From positions 2,156,501 to 2,220,500 of the forward strand of contig OX442318.1 in NCBI GenBank assembly GCA_949358305.1: a stretch of DNA of 64,000 nucleotides. Direction: 5' to 3'. Source of the stretch: Strigamia acuminata. Lineage: Eukaryota > Arthropoda > Chilopoda > Geophilomorpha > Linotaeniidae. A model generated the notes under the pieces. The model worked only from the letters and a program-made list of their open reading frames with translations, searched no databases and had not been told where the DNA came from. Position 1 is the stretch's first letter; the number at the start of each line of letters is the position of its first letter. The translations under genes were made by a program, and so were the position numbers. This document shows, in pieces, positions 46,801 through 58,786 of the stretch.

Positions 46801-49141
46801 TAAACTGTTGGAGATACAGCAAAATTTCCAATTACAAAGTTGTAGAACACCATCGAATTAGTACTATCCAACTTATCTTAGACATCTTCATTTTAATGTT
46901 TTCATTTCAAAATGAAAACAAATCAGCTGAAGTAAAGCCAGCATTGTGGCAAAACTTCAACTTCTACTGCAAAAGTACTGAATTTCTTCAATAAATGTAT
47001 TCAAATTTGCATTATTATGTAAGTGAACAAGAAAAACCACTGTCTTTTTTTAAATGTCCAAATTATTTTATTTTCATAGGAATAAAAAATTTCAATTTGC
47101 TGATTTGTTTTCCTTTTTTAAAAAAAACCATTTAACTTAAGATGACTAGGATAATTTGGATAGTACTAATTTGATGGTGCTCTGCAACTTTGTAATTGGA
47201 AATTTTGCTGTATCTTAAACGGTTTAAAAGTTAAGAAGTGAATGACCTTGAAAATGACCTTCTGGGTCAAATTTAAGGTGACCACTGGATAGCCCACCAT
47301 CGACTTCCTATATGTCTACATCAACAGAATTGATATATCTTCAGTCATTTTAAAAAAAAAAGGTGTTTCTGGACTTTTGACTCACACTAGAACCGAAAAT
47401 GACGTTTTCACTAAAACTAGTCTAGCTAGTTTATTTTTAAATAAACACAATACTGATTCTAAAATAAATAAGAATAATTTAACTAGTTATAATGCATTTA
47501 TATATTTATTTGTGACCTTTGGGTCACAACAAAATATAAAGAAGTTTAAATGACTCTATGAAGGCATCTACAGTATTTGCAAAAACCGCTGTATGTTTAA
47601 TATTTGTTTCTTTACAGTTAGTTCGGATTAATACTCCAAAAACTCCTTGTGCAGCAAACGATTTAATCGCAGCATGTGAAAAAAAGTGTTATGAAGCCAG
47701 AATCAATCTGCAACCATTCAAATGCAAGTATGTATAATACAGTAGCACAGTGTGATGTTCTCAAGAATTTTTTTTTTATTTTTCTTGGGAGTAGGTTATA
47801 AAAAATGGCATATTTTTTCCGAGAATTCTTGAGAACATAACCTAAAGCCTAGTTCACACTTGCGATTTTACCACGCGGATAAAAGCACGCAAACTACGCG
47901 AATCGCTAGCAATTTTTACTCCAAATAATCCCACAATTCCGTAATCCAAAATGGCTTCAAATTTGAAACGTGGAGCCATGTTTGAAATGTGACGTCATCA
48001 GATGCCTTCTAATTGGCTGTGGAAAAAAATCGCGTGGAAAAATAGAAATACTTCCTATTTCCAAAATCCGCTGCGGCATTTGTAGCAGGAAGCAACGTAT
48101 GTGACGTTATTTATAGGCGTGTAAAGGTGGGTTCACACTTGTGTTCACACTAGGGGCGACGCAACGCAACGCAAGGAAAAAGTAATCAAACGCAACGCAG
48201 AGTCTGTTCACACTGTAGGGCACGTGTGAACAGAGCTGCAACAATTGATGCTGCGTCTGGCCAATCGGATGGTTTCAATGAAACCTGGAATTGGATCTAG
48301 TTCTAGAACTAGTTCCAGAATCCGAAAATGGCGGCCTGTTTGCAAGAATTAACCACGCTAGCAGCCAAATTTGTTTGCCAGATTATTGGTCCGGCACGAA
48401 CTAACTCGATTAAATTCGATTAAATTCACCGCTAGCCATGCTGATTTGAACCGCCGCCATTTTTAAAAACAATTTCCATGTGGTAAAGTCTCACCAACCA
48501 AACGTGAATCGACGAGAGTTGAAGTCGATCGTGATTGGTTGGCCGCAAGACCTTTCCTTGCGTTGCGTCGCTTACTTCAACTCCGAGTTGAAGCAGGAAT
48601 TGGCGTCAAGGTCAAGAATTTTTGGACGCAAGCAGCTTGCGTTGCGTCAGTTTTCTTGCGTTGCGTCTAGTGTGAACACAAGTGTGAACCCACCTTAATA
48701 CACGCCGTGTATCTGCGACGTAATCACAAGTGTGAGCCCCGATTTAGTGTGACAGTATAAATTAAAAATTGTCTTACTGGATGTTATTAATGATATTATA
48801 ACAGATTGCCATTCATGCAAGAAAGTACGTTACCTCTGTGCACGACTCCAGAAACGGCTAAAATGACTGTTAAAATGTATTTGGAGACTCAATTCAAGAC
48901 AAATCCTCACATAGATTGTTCCTGTCTAGACCGTTGTAAAGAAACCATATACATGCTATCAATAACCGACCAATTAATTCAGCAAACAAACTGTATAAGA
49001 TATAATATTAACACTAACATACGAGAAGTAATTGAAGACAAGCAAATAATTACCATAATCAAATTACTGTGTCAAATTGGATCAATTATTGGTATTTTGA
49101 CCGGTCTCTCGATATTTGCGCTTGTTGAATATATCACTTGA
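40856..49141 (+). CDS. Gene C: complete two-module DEG/ENaC-like channel, about 795 aa
   Basis: Exons: 40856-41338, 41394-41466, 42070-42152, 42384-42530, 42809-42897, 43952-44735, 44864-44960, 45028-45116, 45177-45272, 47618-47727, 48805-49141. All GT-AG with the phases of gene B (2388 nt). Module 1 has TM1 in exon 1 (GIMLIFLLVSFILTLGTCVY), FPYVYIFP, cysteine-rich exon 5 (CNSDLNDCLRRC), CDCLELC and TM2 with G-M-S. Exon 6 continues through the linker into TM1 of module 2 (SILLLFLIIISFYNVYNSI). Module 2 ends with CSCLDRC and TM2 (IIGILTGLSIFALVEY). The N-terminal motif position reads IPN instead of HG. AATAAA lies 74 nt after the stop. Closest to gene D. Same family role as gene B; ligand unknown. 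Confidence 0.88.
41478..42021. mobile_element. Foldback element in gene C intron 2
   Basis: Inverted ends GATGAAAGAAAAGTCTGTCACTC and GTGACAGACTTTTCTTTCACCC with pairing arms (CTGAAAGTGCTGACAATGCA). Same site and family as 51811-52352 in gene D, so the insertion predates the C/D duplication. Confidence 0.75.
43063..43865. mobile_element. Tc1/mariner-like MITE with nested insertion, gene C intron 5
   Basis: Starts with CAGTCGTGGACAAAAAAAAT, typical of Tc1/mariner ends, has inner inverted arms CAGTTTAGCTGTTTTAA / TTAAAACAGCTAAACTG, and finishes near TTTTATCCACAAC. Gene D carries the uninterrupted form (53785-53996); in C a block of about 600 bp (43240-43840) is inserted inside it. Confidence 0.55.
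45649..46460. mobile_element. Solo LTR in gene C intron 9, with 4-bp TSD
   Basis: Begins TGTCGCGTCCTA and ends GGGTCACCACA; direct repeat AAGT at 45645-45648 and 46461-46464. It shares blocks with the LTR of the full Gypsy element (GAGTCGACTTGG, GACGCGGTGGAATGCTC, GTCGTTTGTGTAAGTTCTG) but is clearly diverged, so it is another member of that family. Gene D has an almost empty site near 56530. Confidence 0.88.
46633..47385. mobile_element. Long foldback element in gene C intron 9
   Basis: Ends TATACAGGGTGAGTCAAAAG and CTTTTGACTCAC inverted; arms of about 250-300 bp pair (CTATCCAGTGGTCACCTTAA with its complement). Absent from gene D. Similar first bases to the 31763 element but different arms. 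Confidence 0.8.
48125..48696. mobile_element. Foldback element in gene C intron 10
   Basis: Ends AAGGTGGGTTCACACTTGTG and its complement CACAAGTGTGAACCCACCTT, followed inward by GCGACGCAACGCAACGCAAGG / CTTGCGTTGCGTC. Gene D lacks the block. Non-coding. Confidence 0.8.
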
Positions 49142-49214
49142 TTGCAAAGTAAAGTTAACCAAACACCAATTCACAATTGGAAACATATTTAATGTGGCGG
49201 AGCAAAACAAGCGC

Positions 49215-49220
49215 AATAAA
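49215..49220 (+). terminator. Putative poly(A) signal of gene C
   Basis: AATAAA 74 nt after the stop codon; conserved in gene D at 58173-58178. Confidence 0.5.
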
Positions 49221-49296
49221 CACAAATAGCATTCAATCCAATGGGTGTGAACAGCTGTGAATAGTTTCACACGTAGATTAGAAATAGCATTCATGT

Positions 49297-49855
49297 TGTG
49301 ACGGGTGCAGTCTTCTCCACAGCAAACCTGGGTATTCATTACTGCGGGTGGGACTGGACCTCACGTAAATAATGGAGCCAGGGACACCGGATTGTAGGTT
49401 GTTGACCTTTAATCCGTTGTCTAGGGGTTGGAGTTCCCATCACCCGTATCGACGATGCCGCACCCGCAACCGACCCGTCACAAACAGGGGCGTTAGCCCA
49501 TGGGTGACGTTGTCGGATAACACATATCATTCTGCTGTAGAACTCACCTACAGCCCATGTAGCCGCTCAAGGAGGCTGCAACCGCCACATCTTCCTGTCA
49601 TTAAGCGTCACGGTGGTGAATGGGAGGAGAGCAGAGTCAACTCGGACACTGCTGCCCAGGCTGGCTACGGGACCTCACAAGCACGCCTCTTCTCCGCGTG
49701 CTGTCCAAAGTCTCTCTCCCTGGCTCACCTCACCATACCACTCAGCTCCCTCCTTTCCCTCTGGGTCAGTCTACCTCGCAAGGGGGGTTGACCTTAGGGG
49801 CCAGTCAGCAGTTTTTGGAGTGATGTAAGTCACTGTGGGTGGCCAGATGGTCACA
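49297..49855. mobile_element. Solo LTR downstream of gene C
   Basis: TGTGACGGGTGCAG ... GATGGTCACA with ATGT repeated at 49293-49296 and 49856-49859. The same element with the same ATGT repeat sits downstream of gene D, so it was present before the C/D duplication. Confidence 0.8.
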
Positions 49856-49859
49856 ATGT

Positions 49860-51175
49860 AACATCTTGTCATTTCAAACTTTCGCTTTGTTAACAAAGTG
49901 TCTCGGGTTGGAAAGCTGCTTCGGTCATTTCAAAGGATCTTAAAATAACCTTTTATGTGAATATATAAATTAAATTACTCTCCACTGTTTGTATTTAAAT
50001 TTCTATTTCATATGCGTATCACTTATTGTTTTATCACAAACCACTAAAGATGGTTGGGAACAGCCAAAAGGTCTATGGAAAGACTAGCATGTTTTAATTG
50101 TCATTTAAATCTTTTAAACTTTGCACTGTTTAAATATCTGATAATTCACACACATTTTATAAATGATTTCACGAAGAAAACACCTACTCCCACAAAAATA
50201 CAATTCATCCCCAGGTTAGTTCTTGTTCATTTACTGCTGGCTCGTCTTTGCTGGCCCGCACTCACTGCAGCCTCCTTTTCAGATCTAAATGTGAAAAAAA
50301 TCAAATTGAATTATTCACGACAATTACACGATTTATTATTCCAATAATTAATCCAACTTCACGCAATTTTTTTCTTAAAAATTACTGACCATGTATTTAT
50401 TATTAATAAAATTAAATTTTGCAGTTAAATCTATATTTTAAAAATCAAATGTCATTTCGTAATTTAAATTGTAAAATAAAATAGGAATGAAAAAGTGCCT
50501 TAAATATTAGTCAATTGCAAACACGCCATTTAGAAAGTTACATAAAAAGTAAATAGCGTTTGACGAAAATATTGTAAACATGTAGACTGTTTATTCATAT
50601 ATTTAAGCAAATAAATGTCATTTCATAAAGAATAAACATTTACATTGCTCCAACTTGTAGAAAGCAAATACTCGTATGCTTCATGTAAAGCATAAGAAAT
50701 GTATTTGTTTTGACTGCAATCGTCCATTCAAGCAAACATTATTTCAACACACTAAATTGCATGCGATTTCAGTGTTGATAAAAACTTGTTAAATACAGTA
50801 TTCCAACATCACATCTTATACAAACTCACTTTTTCGAATTCATTATGGGTAAACATTGGAAATATATTGGTTATTAACACCTCTTTATACATGAAATGGA
50901 CTTGAGTAAACAATTCAGATAGGAACTGAAAGGAAAGAAATCACTATTCCACTAATTCACCCGACAACCAGCCATCTGTAAAGGTCAGTTCACACATCTG
51001 TCCACTGTCTAAACTATACTTATCCGCCGGGCCCTAAGCGCCGGACAAAGGGCGGGTCAAAAACAGAATTAAACGCCCGGGCTATTAAACGGGGCGGTAC
51101 GGTACTTGCTTATTTCATTTCAATTATTGAATAATTGCTTTAACCTAACAAGCTGCTTCAGAAAAAATCTACGCA
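49860..51175. other. C-D intergenic region
   Basis: No gene. 49860-51000 is closely similar to 59183-60345 after gene D. A small GC-rich remnant at about 51024-51102 (CGCCCGGGCTATTAAACG) resembles the foldback at 4803. The last 80 bases match the leader of gene C. Confidence 0.55.
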
Positions 51176-54100
51176 ATGGATGTGAAGTTACAGCAACCAT
51201 TCGGCCGGATTCAACAACTTAGGAAAAGAAAACTGCAACGTCTTGTTGCTATTGTTGTGGCAGAACAATCGGAGATACCAAATTTCATTCAAACATTGAA
51301 AAACATTTGGAAAAAGAAAGGAATTATGTTGATTTTTCTTTTAGCATCATTCATTTTGACTTTGGGTACATGTGTTTACCAAACTGCAGATCGGATAATA
51401 CATTACATGGAAGAACCAACAACAGTGGACGCGCTCTTAATTGAAACAAACTATGAACCTTTTCCATATGTTTATATCTTTCCGGAGAGTACAAAAGAAT
51501 TCAGCAAATTTGATGCCGAAAAGTATAAGAGAAGACCTTACCAAGTGTATGCATGCTGTGGCTTGAACCATCTAGAGGTCCAAAATGATCATTCCATTAC
51601 AGACGTGATAAAATATATGAGTACTCGTAGCTATGTAACCGATGCCTACTTTGAAACGGTAAACCCCCATTCCTGTTTTAAATAAATAAATAGATAAATT
51701 AAAGAAATAAGAAAATCTTTGCAGGGAAAATCACGCAGTAATCTTACAATTAAAAATTACGAATCCCTAATGCAAGCTACTGCTCAAGTTTCAAGCTGTA
51801 AGTCAATACATACAGGGTGAAAGAAAAGTCTGTCACTCTACTGAATATTTCTGAAAGTGCTGACAATGCATCTAAACTCATGATGAAAAAGTTTTAAAGT
51901 TGGCTGGGGAAATTTTTTGGTGAGTCAAAATTAGACCTTGGGATGTACCTTTGAGGTCATTGGAAAATTATCTTGGAAACCGTTAAGAGATAGACAGAAA
52001 TTTCCAATTGTAAACTTGTAAAGCAACATCTATTTAGTCTAAAAATGACTACTCCTCAAATCTTTTGTACTAAAAATTTTTTAAGAAAATCGCAATTTTC
52101 TAAAGTCGACACAAGTGAAAGGAAAAATAAAAATTGAAAAAGTGTCAACAACGTGCTGATTAGACGTAAAATTACCTAAAAAAAATCGATTCCCCCGGTT
52201 GGAATTTGCATATCTAACAACTTTGCAGAGATATGGGCCAAAAACTGAGTGTTTTCCCCACCCAACTTTAATACTTTACCACCATTAGATTAGATGCATT
52301 GTCAGCACTTTCAGAAATATTTAGTAGAGTGACAGACTTTTCTTTCACCCTTTATGATAGAAATATATATAATTTTAAACTTATATTTAGCATTGCAACC
52401 TTCTTATGGAAATATTAATAACAAGATGGTAATCAAAATAAGCTTTAAGCCCATCAGATGCGGTTCATTTTATGTGAGTCAATTTTGCCAGAAATATAAA
52501 GATGTTTTGCTTTTTTTTAAATAGTCTACCATATTTTGTTTTAACCGATTTCTCAGTTCCCTTGCGATTCGTTATAACGAGGCTCGACTGTATTTAGTTC
52601 CCTTGAGCAATTTTTGTCCCCAACATTTTAAAATTCAAACAATAAAAATATTATTTCAAAATATGAATAGAGTAATTGTATTTTTCATTGTATTTATCTT
52701 TGTTCTTTATATTTTAAGGCACTGATAGACGATCCATCATCTATCAAATACCATACATATTATAAAGAAGGAATCCGCATTCCGATGATGTTAGATTACT
52801 ATATCACTAATATGAGAACAAACCTGGGTATTAAATATCAGGCTACAACTACCTTACAAAAAGTACGTCAGTGGACACTTTTTGCTGGTTTACACTAGCT
52901 GCATTCAAGTGTATTTTAAGTTTAAATTTTAATTTATTATAATAATTACCGTATTTAGCTGCGGCTCATATTCAAAACTGGCATTTTTGCCAGCAATTAC
53001 AATTTCGGTTTTTCGTTTGTTACAATTTTTACAAATTTTTTGCCGGGAAATCTGGCTGTCCGGACCACAATTAATGACGTCGGGACAGGCCACAGCGGGC
53101 CGCAACAGGTCACAGCGGCCACGGGCCACCGGGAAACTCCCGGTAGCCCGCCGGGCCAGTCCAGCACTGTTTATAGTCCATTCTTGCACCATGGGTATGA
53201 GAGAACCTCTTCTCATTGGTTCTCGGATTAGTGACCAAATGTGATCTCATCGGGGTCACTACTCCACAACCGTCAACGCCACCTGGCGGGTGGGGTTGGG
53301 CTGGGCCATGCGGGAATGGTGTTGCAGTGGCCGGTTATCGGTCACAATGTAACAAACAAAGTCTGAACGTCACAAACGAAGCAACTGTGTACTACTACCA
53401 GAAAAAGTAGTTGCCTTCCAAAGAAGGATAATTAAGTTTGGTATATCGTTTCAGTATAACTTCATCAGTACAAAGAAAAAACCATGCAATAACAATTTAA
53501 ACGATTGCTTACAACGTTGCCTTGTGCGACATGTTAATTGCAGGTACAGTGTATTGTTATTTATTTATAAAACTTTATCCGCATATACAATATATTCTTT
53601 TATAAAAGTACACCTCTGGTCAAAAAAATCTTCACATATTCCAGCACTGTAGCGTAGGAGAATGAGAAGATTTTTTTGACCAGAGGTGTACAAGCCATTT
53701 GCTCTGCGTAATCTACAGCGGGGAATCTTAAACTTTTTCCTTTCGCTACCCTTTTTCGCCCATGATGTTTTTTCGCGGCTGTGTGTACAGTCGTGGACCA
53801 AAAAACTTCCCCTTCAGTTTTGCTGTTTTAAGTTTATCTACCAGGTGGCATGAAAATCCATTGAGATTCAATGACATCAATCTTGACCCAGTCACTCGTC
53901 TTGCCCTAACAACAGTATTAAAAGATAGACCGGGCAAATAATGATAGACAAACTTAAAACAGCTAAACTGAATGGAATTTTTTTTTATCCACAACTTTAC
54001 GTACAGTAGTGACGTATACAAATCACAGTTTAAGAAGCCCTGATTTATGGCAACTGCTTCACATCAATTGGCCACTTATTTTGTAGATATCCATTTTATG

Positions 54101-57100
54101 GTGCAAGGAACCTACCAAAATGCAATAACACGTACCTAAAACAGCAATACAACATCTGGACAAAATTTCTTTTGAACGCTAACGTAATAACTCACTGCAA
54201 ATGTCTCGAATTATGTGACATAGTACAACAACGAATATCTAGTGATCAAACTATTGATCCTGAAGTCATCATCGAGATTTCTGTCGGCAGTAATTATGTC
54301 CGCACATTACAGGAACATTTTTCTTACGATATCATCTCCTTACTGTGTGACGTCGGTGGCAACATCGGACTCTACTTCGGAATGTCTTGTTTAACACTCG
54401 TCGAAATGTTTGCTCACTGCTGCAAAACGCCTTTTAGAAAATTCAGAAAAATGTCAAAGGCAAATTCCAAATTGAAAGACACGATTCAGACAATTCTTTC
54501 AAGAAAGAAGGAAAGACAAAAACAATCTTTCTTTCAAATCAAACTGAAAAGCATCTTATTACTGTTCCTGATTATCATCTCGTTTTATAATGTCTACAAT
54601 TCGATCATGACTTATTTCGATTTTCCACTCGTCAAAACTATAACTCTGGCTAGAGATAAAATCATTCATTTTCCAATCATTATTGATTGTCGAGAAAATT
54701 ACATCATTTACAACGCTAAGATAAGCTTGGCTGATAAACTGAATGGAGATTGTCGTAAATACCAACTCACTGATTTACTCCATCGGCGATCTGAATTTGC
54801 AAACAATTCACTCAAAATATGGAAGACCACTTCAAATTATTACTACCAGAACGATATTTTCAAAGCTGTAAGTAAATTAAAATTTAAAACATGTATTTTA
54901 TGCGCGAAGATCTCGAGTAGTACAAGTATACTAGTATTCCATAAATATAAGACCACTGAAATCTGAGTAATGAAGCATCTTGCAAATTTCGAGTTTGTGT
55001 GTTTGTATGTGAAATCCAGGCCTAGGTCTATTGCAGTCTTTGCCAAGTGTTGGAATATGTTATTCATCCACAGCATGATACATTTTGTATGGACCATCCA
55101 CTGGTCACTCCCCTTCCCCCTGCACCCTTCACTTCCTGTTCAACTTAAATTCGGACAAAAATTGATGAAAAATGCAAATATCTCGAGAACGAAAGCTCGG
55201 ATCGTCAAAAACTAAACACCAAACGAAAGAGCGGAAAAAACTGCATTAGAAACGTTAATTAAACAACGCTGCCCATAGCTAATGATTAATGTATATTTAA
55301 TTTTGTGTGTGTATACATTTTTTTGGATCAACCTTCGTAACCCTCCTTGTATTGTCGGGCCGGTTTTATGTGGGCCACCCGGTATTATTACACCAAAAAT
55401 GTTAATTATATCATGTTTCAGTTTTACCTAGCATGGATTACATCTACTGGGTGATGATAAAATTCATGACCAAACAGCAACCACACATTGGAAATTTTAC
55501 TATCAAAACCAAGGGTCAATTCTACAACTAGTATATCAATGAATAGGCGTTTGATTGTTAGAAGTTGTTAAAAGTTTGATTGTTAGATGTTGGGTCAGAA
55601 TTACTGATAGTAAAATTTTACAATTTGTGGTCGTTGCTCGGTTGGGAATTTTTTCATAACTCATTTCCCCAAGTCTTCTTTACAAAATGGCTAAAGAAGA
55701 ATTTTAAAACAATTTTAAAAAAGTTATTAAAAAAACAAAACTTCATGACTTTTGGCCTACCCTGTACAACCCTTATTATCTCTTAATTTACAGCATTCGA
55801 AAGAATTCATCGAACAGGATTTGGATATAGAATTTGCAAATGTGTCATCTTTGTACACAGTATTTGGAAACTGCACCATATATAAGAAAGGTACAAGTTA
55901 TTGCAAAATCATAATACACGTCCTATTTTCACCTCAATTCACCTTAATTCTCTACAGTTGATATGTCATATTCTCCAAATAAACACTTTTTACAATTTCG
56001 AGATGACTACAGTTTAGGAAGATTCAAATGCATTACGGATCAACCAGTGATATTGTTAATTGTTTATTTCAACGTCAGTTGTCTAATTTATCGCATTTTC
56101 TTGCAGAACTTTGTTGTGCCACAAAATCAATTTTTTCATCCCAAACACATTTTTTTCGTACCCCGTGTGGGCAAACTTCAAATCGATATTTCTCGTCAAA
56201 CGGTAATTATTAGGCGCATTCATAGTCATTTGGACTTGATTGTTTTTTAAATCAGTCTAAACGTAAAGTCCAACACGTTAAATTTTACATTTAGAAGATT
56301 TATAGGTTCAGTAGATTAAAGTATGTAGACTACCATAGCTTAAAAACATTGTCGTGATCCTGTCTTACGGTTGGAACAAATTCGTGAAATACATTACCTT
56401 GGAAAATAATATATACGCTTACCGGTAGTTTAAATAAAATTACTTTTATTAAAACTCCACGTGGTCTGTTTTTGACTAGGGTTAAAATGGCATCTTCATA
56501 ATGCGTGTTCGCAAAGCGTTTCGTTCAGCTTTCGCTATTTAATTGAGTTCAATCGTGGTTTAGCCACGATAAAAGATTTGATCTCGGTGTTATAGATGAC
56601 TTGGGCAACTGGCATCGATCCTCGGTCAATCCAGTGTTTATTCGGCCGAACGGTGAGGTGTGATGCTACTGTTGCTATTGCATCTATCAATAATCAAATC
56701 CACGATTATCCCAGGTTTATATACGGCAATTAATACCGGAACCGGAAATGACGTTCATTCAAAGGATTATATAAATTCAGATGACGTCATAATACAGTCG
56801 CAGAAATCGCTAAAACTAGTCTATACTCTGGTTCGACTCAAGAGTATGCCCTTCTAGTATATCAACTTAAATAGTAATAACAATCACAAATCATAATAAA
56901 AATAAAAACTACTTCCCCTAGTGGTAGTAATACAACCTTGAGTTAGGAGTAATGCGGCTCTTAGAAGGCATGCTCTTGAGTCGAACCAGAGTATAGCTAG
57001 TTTATTTTTAAACAAACATAATACTGATTCTAAAATATATAAGAATATTTATTTAACTAGTTATAATACTCTCATATACTCCGTATTTATTTGTGACCTT

Positions 57101-58099
57101 TAGGTCACAACAAAATATAAACAAGTTTAAATGACTATGAAGGCACTTACAGTATTTGCGAAAACCGCTGCAAGTTGTATGTTTGTTTCTTTACAGTTAG
57201 TTCGGATTAATACTCCAAAAACTCCTTGTGCAGCAAACGATTTAGTCTCAGCATGTGAAAAGAAGTGTTCTAAATCCAGAATCCACCTGCAACCATTCAA
57301 ATGCAAGTATGTATAATACAGTAGCACAGTGTGATGTTCTCGAAAAATTTTTTTTATTTTTCTTGTGAATGGGTTTTGAAAAATGGCAAATTTTTTCCGA
57401 GAATTCTTGAGAACACACCCTAAAGCCTAGTTCAGACTTGCGATTTTACCATGCGGATAAGAGCATGCGAACTACGTGAATCGCTAGCGGTTGTTACTCC
57501 AAATAATCTCACAATTCCGTAATCAAAAATGGCTTCAAATTGGAAACGTAGAGCCATGTTTAAAAAAAATTGCGTGGAAAAATAGAAATAATTCCTATTT
57601 CCAAAATCCGCTGCGAATCCGCATTTGTAACAGGAAGTGACGTATGTGACGTCATTTTTAACCGTGTATCTGCGACAGAATCACAAGTGTGAACCCCCGC
57701 TTTAGTGTAAGAGTATACATTAAAAATTGTCTTCCTGAATCTTATTAATGATATTATAACAGATTGCCATTCATGGAAGAAAGTACGTTACCTCTCTGCA
57801 CGACTCCAGAAATGGCTAAAATGACTGTTAAAATGTATTTGGAGACTCAATTCAAGACAAATCCTCACAGAGATTGTTCCTGTCTAAACCGTTGTAAAGA
57901 AACCATACACATGCTATCAATAATCGACCAAATAATTCAACAAACAAACTGTATAAGATATAATATTAACACTAACATACGAGAAGTAATTGAAGACAAG
58001 CAAATAATTACCATAATCAAATTACTCTGTCAAATTGGATCAATTATTGGTATTTTGACCGGTCTCTCGATATTTGCGCTTGTTGAATATATCACTTGA
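51176..58099 (+). CDS. Gene D: complete two-module DEG/ENaC-like channel, about 793 aa
   Basis: Exons: 51176-51658, 51725-51797, 52391-52473, 52719-52862, 53455-53543, 54087-54867, 55794-55890, 55958-56046, 56107-56202, 57197-57306, 57763-58099. GT-AG throughout, phases as in B and C (2382 nt). It differs from gene C by scattered substitutions and one codon fewer in exon 4. Module 1: TM1, FPYVYIFP, CKCLELC, TM2 with G-M-S. Exon 6 continues into TM1 of module 2. Module 2: CSCLNRC and TM2 with G-L-S. All cysteines of exons 5 and 10 are kept, so the gene looks intact. Introns 4, 5, 6 and 9 carry insertions absent from gene C, and the reverse is also true. Confidence 0.88.
51811..52352. mobile_element. 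Foldback element in gene D intron 2
   Basis: Ends TACAGGGTGAAAGAAAAGTC and GACTTTTCTTTCACCC; same family and site as 41478-42021 in gene C. Confidence 0.78.
53025..53352. mobile_element. GC-rich insertion in gene D intron 4
   Basis: Gene C is uninterrupted here. The insert has GGTCACAATGT at its right end and matches the right half of the LTR-like block at 40002-40558, so it is probably a truncated copy of that element. Internal GGCCACCGGGAAACTCCCGG forms a small hairpin. Confidence 0.6.
53609..53690. mobile_element. 82-bp MITE, gene D intron 5
   Basis: TACACCTCTGGTCAAAAAAA and its complement TTTTTTTGACCAGAGGTGTA bound a very short element at a TA site. Gene C has the empty site (AAAGTACAAACC). 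Confidence 0.85.
53785..53996. mobile_element. Tc1/mariner-like MITE, gene D intron 5
   Basis: Starts CAGTCGTGGACCAAAAAAC and ends near TTTTATCCACAAC, with inner arms TTAAGTTTATCTACCA / TGATAGACAAACTTAA. The interrupted counterpart is at 43063-43865 in gene C. Confidence 0.6.
54966..55770. mobile_element. Insertion in gene D intron 6
   Basis: Intron 6 is 128 nt in C and 926 nt in D. The extra block of about 800 bp is unclassified; it contains GTGGGCCACCCGGTATTA, a word often seen at transposon ends, and ends near CCTGTACAACCC. Confidence 0.55.
56822..56995. mobile_element. MITE in gene D intron 9
   Basis: Inverted ends TATACTCTGGTTCGACTCAA and TTGAGTCGAACCAGAGTATA, about 34-bp TIRs with few differences, at a TA site. 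Gene C near 47420 keeps the unfilled site AGTCTAGCTAG. Confidence 0.88.
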
Positions 58100-58172
58100 T
58101 TGCAAAGTAAAGTTAACCAAACACCAATTCACAATTAGAAATCTATTTAATGTGGTGGAGCAAAACAAGCAC

Positions 58173-58178
58173 AATAAA
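58173..58178 (+). terminator. Putative poly(A) signal of gene D
   Basis: AATAAA 74 nt after the stop, as in gene C. Confidence 0.5.
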
Positions 58179-58429
58179 CACAAATAGCATTCACTCTTAT
58201 TGGTGTGAACAGCTGTGAATAGTTTCACACGTAGATTAGAAATAGCATTCATGTTGTGACGGGTGCAGTCTTCTCCACAGCAACCTTGGGATTGATTACT
58301 GTGGGTAGGATTGGACCTCACGTAAATAATGGAGCCAGGGACTCCGGATTGTTGGTTGTTGGCATTTAATCCGTTGTCTAGGGATCGGAGTTCCCTTCAT
58401 CCGTGTCGGCGATGCCAATAGGGCATGTC

Positions 58430-58493
58430 ACACCCGCAACCGACCCGTCACACAGGGGCTAACGCCCCTGTGTGACGGGTCGGTTGCGGGTGT
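58430..58493. repeat. Perfect 30-bp hairpin with TAAC loop
   Basis: The arm ACACCCGCAACCGACCCGTC... (58430-58459) is exactly complemented by 58464-58493. Gene C's LTR has only one arm, so the second was copied in later. Confidence 0.92.
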
Positions 58494-58786
58494 CCATCGA
58501 TATTTCTCGTCAAACGGTAATTAATAGGCGCATTCATAGTCATTTGGACTTGATTGTTTTTTAAATCAGTCTAAACGTAAAGTCTAACACGTTAAATTTT
58601 ATATTTATAAGATTTATAGGTTTAGAAGATTAAATCTTGTAGACTACCATAGCTTAAAAACATTGTCGTGATCCTGTCTTACGGTTGGAACAAATTCGTG
58701 ATCCTGTCTTACGGTTGGAACAAATTCGTGATCCTGTCTTACGGTTGGAACAAATTCGTGATCCTGTCTTACGGTTGGAACAAATT
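58494..58786 (+). pseudogene. Transposed fragment of gene D exon 9 end and intron 9
   Basis: CATCGATATTTCTCGTCAAACG then GTAATTAATAGGCGCATTC reproduce the last bases of exon 9, its splice donor and the following intron (56180-56385) with few changes. It ends in four 30-bp tandem copies of CGTGATCCTGTCTTACGGTT plus GGAACAAATT (58667-58786), present once in the source. Confidence 0.88.
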
